Positions 58,259 through 64,000 of a stretch of 64,000 nt of DNA are shown here, piece after piece; within the stretch, counting starts at the first letter, position 1; each line of letters opens with the position of its first letter. The stretch is from JAMQKA01 sp031569985. Its GTDB lineage: Bacteria > Bacteroidota > Rhodothermia > Balneolales > Balneolaceae. The position numbers and the translations under genes were made by a program. The notes under the pieces are model-generated. The model was not told the DNA's origin. It did no database searches and saw only the letters and a program-made list of their open reading frames with translations. The stretch covers positions 62,001 through 126,000 of the forward strand of contig NZ_JAMQKA010000003.1 of the NCBI RefSeq assembly GCF_031569985.1. Direction: 5' to 3'.

Positions 58259-59407
58259 TTAATCCTCCGGGTGATGCACACAGGTAAATGTGATATCATC
58301 CGGGGGTTTTTCTTTACCAATAAAACCCTCCAGTGAGGCATGGATTTTCTTGACAATTGTTTTGGCATGAAGCGATCCATAGATACTCATAAGGGAGTCC
58401 ACGCGGTCTTCCCCATACTGCTCGCCATATTCATTTCGTGCTTCTGTAAGCCCATCCGTAAAGAAGAGCACGCTGTCTCCCTTTTTGAAATGAAATTTCT
58501 TCTCCTGCAAAAAGCTTTGGAGGTTTGGTGTTGAAGTCATACCAAGTGCAAATCCATCAGAACGAAGATCAAAGGTGGCATCGCGTTCTTTATTATAAAA
58601 TATCGGTGCGTTGTGTCCGGCGCGTGCGAAGGTGAAACGATCCTCCCCATGTGGAAAAAAGGCCGCACACGCTGTTACAAATGTTTTATCTGCCGCATCT
58701 GATTTTACATAATCATTCAGCTCAACCAATAACTCTTTGGGGGAGGGCTGTTCTTTTTCAATTAATAAATGAACAAGTGCCTGCATCCGTACCATATAGA
58801 GGGCAGCGGTCAGCCCCTTGCCAGAGACATCGGCGATGACAATATAAGTGCCCTTTTCTGTTTCAATCATATCCACGTAATCACCGCCTACCTCTTTAGC
58901 GGTATTGGCAAAGGAGTAGATTTCGAGATTTTCTTTTTTCAGTTCGGTAGGAGGGAGCAGGCTCAGTTGAATTTCTCGCGCCAGGTCGATCTCCCGCTTT
59001 ACGTCGGATTTTTCCAGCAGTTCTACAAGCAGCAACAGCAGAATAGTGCCAAACGAGAAGGGAAGCAGGAGGTCATAAAACAGGATGAAATTCGAGATTC
59101 CTATAAATCCAGCAAAGTAGTAGAGGACAAAAGAGATGGTGGAGAGCCCAAAAGCAAGGCGGCGTGTGGGGTTCAATCGCTGAGTGAGTGATGAAAAAAG
59201 GCGCAAAAATTTCAGATGGCCAGGGAGCTGACGTCCTTTCTCTTTTTCTTCCTCTTCACCAATGGCCTCTTGATAAAGCTGTTTGAGCCGATCCGTATCC
59301 TCATAAAACTCTTTTCCAAGCCGTTCCCGGGTCATCCCCGACACATATTCCCTGTAGAAAGATTTTGTGCTTTGTAAAGCAGATTGTGCTTCGTTTTTTA
59401 AACCCAT
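58259..59407 (-). CDS. SpoIIE-type PP2C protein phosphatase with membrane segments
   Basis: 382 residues. An N-terminal cytoplasmic helix region (1-75) leads into two membrane helices (about 82-100 and 108-128: LAFGLSTISFVLYYFAGFIG and FSFGTILLLLLVELL). A conserved linker KREIDLAREIQLSLLPP then precedes the PP2C domain with GGDYVDMIE, the metal-binding VIADVSGKG and LFFTDGLTEARNEYGEQYGEDR. The catalytic aspartates are present. Such phosphatases usually dephosphorylate anti-anti-sigma factors in a partner-switching stress system. No such partner is adjacent. Confidence 0.9.
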   Translation of the reverse strand: MGLKNEAQSALQSTKSFYREYVSGMTRERLGKEFYEDTDRLKQLYQEAIGEEEEKEKGRQLPGHLKFLRLFSSLTQRLNPTRRLAFGLSTISFVLYYFAGFIGISNFILFYDLLLPFSFGTILLLLLVELLEKSDVKREIDLAREIQLSLLPPTELKKENLEIYSFANTAKEVGGDYVDMIETEKGTYIVIADVSGKGLTAALYMVRMQALVHLLIEKEQPSPKELLVELNDYVKSDAADKTFVTACAAFFPHGEDRFTFARAGHNAPIFYNKERDATFDLRSDGFALGMTSTPNLQSFLQEKKFHFKKGDSVLFFTDGLTEARNEYGEQYGEDRVDSLMSIYGSLHAKTIVKKIHASLEGFIGKEKPPDDITFTCVHHPED

Positions 59408-59616
59408 TTATAACAGTTTGTTCAGATTGATATCGACTGTGTATTCGAATTCTGAATTAAAAAGTTTACCTTCCCGTTGCAATAATCAATCAGCAGTGAA
59501 AAATTTTAAATTGTGGTGCCAATTCTTCGGCAATCGCATCGCTGGATTTATCCATTTTTTCCGACTGATCATTACAAATTCTCAAAGTTGAATATAACTG
59601 AATTCACTGATTTATC

Positions 59617-62400
59617 ATGTCTAAAAGTCTCCTGTTTTTGCTTGACGGTATGGCTCTAGCCTATCGTTCTCATTTCGCATTTATTAACAGTAATCTAAGA
59701 AATGGAGAGGGGATTCCCACAGGACCAATTTTAGGTTTTGCCAATACGCTCGAAAAAATGCTCGAAGAGCAGCAGCCCTCGCATATTGCAGTGGTTTGGG
59801 ATACCGATGCACCAACATTCCGGCATGAGATGGATGAGGAGTACAAGGCCAATCGTCCGCCGCAACCCGAAGAGCTTACCGTTGGAATACCACTGATAAA
59901 GGAGATGATAGATGGCTACGGGATCAAGAATATAGAGCAGGACGGATATGAGGCCGATGATATTATCGGCACGATTGCCGATCGCGCGAATGCCGAGGAT
60001 GTGGATGTGTTCTTAGTTACACCGGACAAGGATTTTATGCAGCTGGTCCATGACCATATTAAAATGATGAAACCAGACAACCAGAATGGTGGATTCAATA
60101 TCATCGACCGCGAAGGGGTCAAAGAGTATTTCGGGGTATACCCGGAAAATGTGGTTGACGTTTTAGCAATGTTGGGAGACACTTCTGACAACATTCCCGG
60201 CGTACGTGGCATCGGCAAGAAAGGGGCGCCCAAGATTATCAGGAATTACGGTTCGCTTGAAAAAGCGATAGAGGTGGCGCCTGATATCAAATCGACCCGC
60301 TACGGCAATGCACTGGACGAGCAGGCAGAGCAGGCCCTGCATGCCAAAAAGATGGTTACCATCAAGACGGACGTACCCGATATTGTGGATTGGGAAGTTC
60401 TGAACTGGGATGGTCCTGACACCGAGACACTTGGTAAGTTTTTTAAGCGGATGGAGTTTCGCTCACTGACAAAAAAGTACCTGGGTGAAGAGGTCAAGCG
60501 CTGGGTTGATCGCGATGTGTCTGACAAGAACAAAAACCAGGGCGATCTTTTTGTTCCGCATGAGGTGGAAAGTGAAGGCGATTCGGAGTTTGCCAGTTAT
60601 ACGGAAGATAAGGTATCCTACCAGATGGTGAGCCAGGAAGAGGAGCTCGAAAACCTGGTCGATAAACTGATCGATAAAGAATCACTTTGTTTTGATACTG
60701 AGACCAGTGGCACCGACCCGATGAAGGACAGGTTGGTCGGCGTTTCTCTTAGCACATCGGCAGGAGAGGGCTACTATGTGCCCGTTGGCGTAGAGGATGG
60801 TATCTCTCTAGAAAAGGGACTCAAGCTTTTACAACCCTTGTTTGGCAATGAGAAGTCTCTGAAAATAGCCCACAATTTTAAGTTCGACTACATGATATTA
60901 AACAGGGCGGGATTGGAGATTGAGGGCCCGGCTTTTGACACGATGATTGCCGCCTACCTGATCGATGCCAGCCAAAAGCTCAAGATGGATGCCTTGGCAA
61001 AAAAATATCTGAAATACGAAACAATACCTATTGAAGAGCTTATCGGCAAAGGGCGCAAGCAGAAGAGCATGGATGAGTTGCCCTCTGAAAAAATTAAGGT
61101 ATATGCCTGCGAAGATGCGGATATCACGTGGCAATTGCATAAAGTTCTGAAAGAAATCCTTGAGAGAGATGAGCTTGAAGAGATAGCCGAGACGCTGGAA
61201 TTTCCACTCATGGAGGTATTGGCAAAAATGGAGATGTACGGTATACGCCTGGATGTGGAGATGCTGAACGAATTTTCCGAGACACTTCGACAGGATCTTC
61301 AGGACTTGGAACAGCAGGTGTTTGAAAAGGCAGAAATGGAATTTAACATCAATTCTCCACAGCAACTGGGAGAAGTACTTTTTGACAAGATGGGACTACC
61401 TGCCGGTAAAAAGACCAAAACCGGGCAGTATTCTACATCCGAATCGGTCCTCTCCAAGTTGGAAGCTGAATACGAGATGCCGGGGCTCATCCTGGAATAT
61501 CGTGCGCTCAGCAAGCTCCGATCCACCTACGTGGATGCTCTGCCAAAATTGATCAATGAGGAAACGGGGCGGATCCACACCGACTTTAACCAGCATGTGG
61601 CAGCCACCGGTCGACTTTCATCCTCCAATCCGAATCTCCAGAACATCCCGATACGAACCAAGCGGGGCCGCGAAATTCGCAAGGCGTTCATTGCGGATAA
61701 AGGATTTAAGCTTCTGTCAGCGGACTATTCACAGGTGGAATTGCGGGTAATCGCCTCAATATCTGAAGATGAAAATATGATTGAGGCGTTTAAAAATAAC
61801 GAGGATATCCACGCCCGAACGGCCAAAGAGGTGTTTGACTTGGAGTCGTTGGATAATGTGACCGGCAACCAGCGCCGAAAGGCCAAGGAGGTGAATTTTG
61901 GTATCCCGTACGGTGTGAGCAGTTATGGGCTGGCAAACCGGTTGGGTATCGAGAACTCGGAAGGGAAGGAGATGATCGACCAGTACTTTGAGCGTTTTCC
62001 TGGTATTCTCAGATATATCAATGAAACCAAACAATTTGCCAAAGAAAATGGATACGTAAAAACACTGCTGGGTCGTCGACGATACATCCCGGATATCAAC
62101 GCCAGCAATTGGAATCGCCGTTCATTTGCAGAGCGCACAGCCATTAACACCCCAATCCAGGGAACGGCCGCTGATATCATCAAACTGGCGATGATTAACA
62201 TCCAGGAGTACCTGGAAGAAAATGACCTCAAAACACGGATGCTGCTGCAGGTGCACGATGAGCTCATATTCGAGGTTCCTGAAGAGGAACAGGAGACCGT
62301 ACCTGCCAAGCTAAAAGAGCTTATGGAAACGGCCTATGAACTGGCCGTACCGCTCAAAGTGGATATGGGCCTGGCAGACAACTGGCTGGACGCACACTGA
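59617..62400 (+). CDS. polA: DNA polymerase I
   Basis: 927 residues. Three domains: 5'-3' exonuclease (about 1-300, with YEADDIIGTIA and VTPDKDFMQLV), 3'-5' proofreading exonuclease (about 330-520; CFDTETSGTDP carries the D and E metal residues, AHNFKFDYMIL and ACEDADITWQL the later ones), so proofreading should be active, and the polymerase (motif A LLSADYSQVELRVIA, motif B RRKAKEVNFGIPYGVSSYGLA, motif C LLQVHDELIFEVP). It fills gaps and removes primers in replication and repair. Convergent with a DUF2914 gene. Confidence 0.97.
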   Translation: MSKSLLFLLDGMALAYRSHFAFINSNLRNGEGIPTGPILGFANTLEKMLEEQQPSHIAVVWDTDAPTFRHEMDEEYKANRPPQPEELTVGIPLIKEMIDGYGIKNIEQDGYEADDIIGTIADRANAEDVDVFLVTPDKDFMQLVHDHIKMMKPDNQNGGFNIIDREGVKEYFGVYPENVVDVLAMLGDTSDNIPGVRGIGKKGAPKIIRNYGSLEKAIEVAPDIKSTRYGNALDEQAEQALHAKKMVTIKTDVPDIVDWEVLNWDGPDTETLGKFFKRMEFRSLTKKYLGEEVKRWVDRDVSDKNKNQGDLFVPHEVESEGDSEFASYTEDKVSYQMVSQEEELENLVDKLIDKESLCFDTETSGTDPMKDRLVGVSLSTSAGEGYYVPVGVEDGISLEKGLKLLQPLFGNEKSLKIAHNFKFDYMILNRAGLEIEGPAFDTMIAAYLIDASQKLKMDALAKKYLKYETIPIEELIGKGRKQKSMDELPSEKIKVYACEDADITWQLHKVLKEILERDELEEIAETLEFPLMEVLAKMEMYGIRLDVEMLNEFSETLRQDLQDLEQQVFEKAEMEFNINSPQQLGEVLFDKMGLPAGKKTKTGQYSTSESVLSKLEAEYEMPGLILEYRALSKLRSTYVDALPKLINEETGRIHTDFNQHVAATGRLSSSNPNLQNIPIRTKRGREIRKAFIADKGFKLLSADYSQVELRVIASISEDENMIEAFKNNEDIHARTAKEVFDLESLDNVTGNQRRKAKEVNFGIPYGVSSYGLANRLGIENSEGKEMIDQYFERFPGILRYINETKQFAKENGYVKTLLGRRRYIPDINASNWNRRSFAERTAINTPIQGTAADIIKLAMINIQEYLEENDLKTRMLLQVHDELIFEVPEEEQETVPAKLKELMETAYELAVPLKVDMGLADNWLDAH

Positions 62401-62421
62401 TTTTTAACTGTTCCCTGCTTG

Positions 62422-62823
62422 TTACTGGTCAGCTACCGGGCCACCAATACGAAAAGTTTTGGTGGCCAAGACTTCTCCGCTTGAATCGAGAATGTCCACG
62501 CTCCATTCACCTAACCAGTTTTCCAGGATAAACTTTGAACTCCAGGTACGCCAATTTGGGCCATTTACCGGCAGTTCAACACGTGCTTTCTCTTCATTTC
62601 CGTAGTACCATACATGGGTAATCGTGGTGGTTTTTTCAGCACCGTCAACCTGTGTAAAGCAATAAACCCGTTCAACAGAACTTGTAAAAACCGAATCAAC
62701 ATTTACGATGTTGCGATCTTCAATATCAGTGCCAAACTCGATGGTGGAAACCGACAGGTTCTGGGCTTGGAGTAGGGTAATGGAAAAGAATAGGATCAGA
62801 AATGTACAAACTATTGATTTCAT
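62422..62823 (-). CDS. DUF2914 domain protein with signal peptide
   Basis: 133 residues from ATG 62823 (MKSIVCTFLILFFSITLLQAQ, a good signal peptide). The frame back to 62919 only adds non-signal residues. A single small beta domain of the DUF2914 type follows: RVYCFTQVDGAEKTTTITHVWYYGNEEKARVELPV and WRTWSSKFILENWLGEWSVDILDSSGEVL. The family is usually seen at the periplasmic end of larger membrane proteins; here it is alone. Function unknown. Confidence 0.85.
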   Translation of the reverse strand: MKSIVCTFLILFFSITLLQAQNLSVSTIEFGTDIEDRNIVNVDSVFTSSVERVYCFTQVDGAEKTTTITHVWYYGNEEKARVELPVNGPNWRTWSSKFILENWLGEWSVDILDSSGEVLATKTFRIGGPVADQ

Positions 62824-62956
62824 ATTTAACTCCCGATAGTTATTTAAAAGTGATGTCGTACCTCTACAAGGGTTAAATAGGAAATTCAAAATTTTGTTCC
62901 TCTCTTTTCTAAGGGTCACGGAACAATACCCGTCTCTATTCTGCTACCTACGAAGA

Positions 62957-64000
62957 TCAATGAGAGTGGGCTGTCGAGGTGTTATTCCTCCCAAGCTGTA
63001 TCTTTTTTTGATCGAGGGGTACTATTTGTTCTTCTATTTCAGATATGCGGTAAAATCGGTTCATCTCTACATTTTTAAAAACCTGTGTTTTGCCGCTGGT
63101 GGGCCACTGGACTTCTATTCGGATAATTTTTTCTGCATCGCCCAGCCCTATCTCCTGGCGAAGCACATTTGAACCAAAGCTGCTGCCGGTGGTCACGGTA
63201 TTGTGGATGGTACGGGTTCCAGTTGGAGTTTCAACCTCAACACTGATCCGGTTGCCAATGCCCATTCGGTTGCTTTCTTCGCCATTGAAGCTCAAAGTGA
63301 TCCAATTATTTTGATGCCCGGGATTTTCGAACAGGGCATTCATATACAGGTCTCCCTCAAATGCTCCCCCGATAACCGTGAAAATATCTTGATCCCCGTC
63401 ATTATCCAGGTCGGCAAATGATACGCCGTGGCCTTTCTGCAGGTGCCCAAAGCCCCCCGAGCCTGTTACCTCTTGGAACTGTTTTCCTTCGTTATTTCGG
63501 AACATCCGGTTGGGCATAATGGAGCGAAAGTCGGGATCGCCGGTGCCCACGTAGAAGTCGAGCCAGCCATCGTTGTCAAGGTCGCCAAAATTGGATCCCA
63601 TCGTATACAATACCTTGTTCAGCCCAGTCTCAGGTGCTACATTGGTGAATGTGCCGTCACCATTATTCCTGTATAATCTCGGCATCTCAGCCTCCGTCTG
63701 CAAACCAAGGTATTCTCGCGCTATATCTCCGGGTGTGGCATAATATGCAGATACAAAAAGATCCAGCCAGCCATCATTGTTATAATCCCAAAACCAAGTA
63801 GGAAAACTGGTAAGAGGCTCTGCAACACCAGCATTCTTGGTCATATCAGTAAACACAGGGATATTCTGTTCATTCAGCCCGTCATTCTTGAACAGTATGT
63901 TGGGACCGTCGAGCCGGGAGAGATAAAGATCTTGTAGTCCGTCATTATTATAATCGCCTACGGAAATACCCTTAAAATATCCTGCAATATCCACACCGGC
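62957..64000 (-). CDS. CRTAC1-family FG-GAP repeat protein, cut by the window end
   Basis: The frame is open to the window edge, so the true start is beyond 64000; 348 codons are visible. Repeated Asp-rich propeller loops are clear: DYNNDGLQDLYLS, DYNNDGWLDLFVS, DLDNDGWLDFYVG and DLDNDGDQDIFTV. The end has an ASPIC/UnbV-type domain (NNWITLSFNGEESNRMGIGNRISVEVE, then LRQEIGLGDAEKIIRIEVQWPTSGKTQ). CRTAC1-type proteins are secreted, calcium-binding, and common in marine Bacteroidota relatives. Function unknown. Confidence 0.85.
   Translation of the reverse strand, partial: AGVDIAGYFKGISVGDYNNDGLQDLYLSRLDGPNILFKNDGLNEQNIPVFTDMTKNAGVAEPLTSFPTWFWDYNNDGWLDLFVSAYYATPGDIAREYLGLQTEAEMPRLYRNNGDGTFTNVAPETGLNKVLYTMGSNFGDLDNDGWLDFYVGTGDPDFRSIMPNRMFRNNEGKQFQEVTGSGGFGHLQKGHGVSFADLDNDGDQDIFTVIGGAFEGDLYMNALFENPGHQNNWITLSFNGEESNRMGIGNRISVEVETPTGTRTIHNTVTTGSSFGSNVLRQEIGLGDAEKIIRIEVQWPTSGKTQVFKNVEMNRFYRISEIEEQIVPLDQKKIQLGRNNTSTAHSH

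Overview
The window reads as a chromosomal segment of a free-living member of the Bacteroidota/Balneolota side of the FCB group, most likely a Balneolaceae-like bacterium. The evidence is the mix of families: a bacillithiol deacetylase (BshB1), FG-GAP/VCBS and CRTAC1-type secreted proteins, TlpA-type thioredoxins with a beta-barrel partner, a Bat-type operon, a GWxTD-like secreted protein, and parA-parB followed by a DUF5683 protein. Many intergenic spaces also carry short degenerate repeats of the kind I associate with this group. No phage, integrase, IS transposase, CRISPR array, rRNA or tRNA was recognised. The assignment rests on family content only.

Layout. 1-4.4 kb: the end of a HEAT-repeat dehydrogenase-like gene, an FG-GAP lipoprotein, small secreted unknowns, and a phosphotriesterase-like hydrolase with a 52-residue membrane protein 2 bp downstream. 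5-10.8 kb: sucD, dnaG, an inositol-monophosphatase-family gene and bshB1, separated by repeat-rich spacers. 11.6-19.5 kb: an export locus of two MacB/FtsX-type permeases, three small YqjD/YqjE/YqjK-like membrane proteins, a TolC-type channel, an HlyD-type adaptor and a LolD/MacB-type ATPase. 19.7-25.9 kb: rhomboid protease, pyrophosphatase, purB, a DUF1080 protein, and a LuxE-like/LuxC-like pair without luciferase genes. 26-32.3 kb (minus): a PAS/HWE-type sensor kinase, a tlpA / beta-barrel / redoxin operon, and a YdjM-type membrane protein. 32.5-36.8 kb: a dienelactone hydrolase, an M20 peptidase, a membrane protein with four exact 30-residue repeats, and a TfoX-like protein. 37.3-43.4 kb (minus): a cyclo-ligase-like protein, Sua5/TsaC and Mfd. 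43.7-48.8 kb: a GWxTD-like protein and a DUF58 / membrane protein / VWA operon lacking an adjacent MoxR. 49-50.2 kb: a small AT-rich island of short unknown genes. 50.3-58.2 kb: alanine dehydrogenase, parA, parB, DUF5683, a LOG-family protein, a TPR protein and transketolase. 58.3-64 kb: a SpoIIE-type phosphatase, polA, a DUF2914 protein, and a CRTAC1-type protein cut by the window end.

The most unusual content is intergenic. Two arrays (6478-6629 and 38359-38950) have an exact 23-bp period. The conserved part of each unit is a short dyad whose two arms change together while the other bases vary. The second array is interrupted by about 370 bp bounded by imperfect inverted repeats. Elsewhere there are 7-bp arrays on both sides of the inositol-monophosphatase gene, 8-bp arrays in the 35 kb spacer, three copies of a roughly 190-bp dispersed element (11.3, 14.3 and 37.0 kb), and four paired GTCAT...GATC elements. 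The spacers therefore look like periodic, structure-conserving DNA. Other points of interest are a 77-nt parB/DUF5683 overlap, a parS-like site inside the LOG gene, and the luxE/luxC pair with a 19-bp hairpin in its leader.
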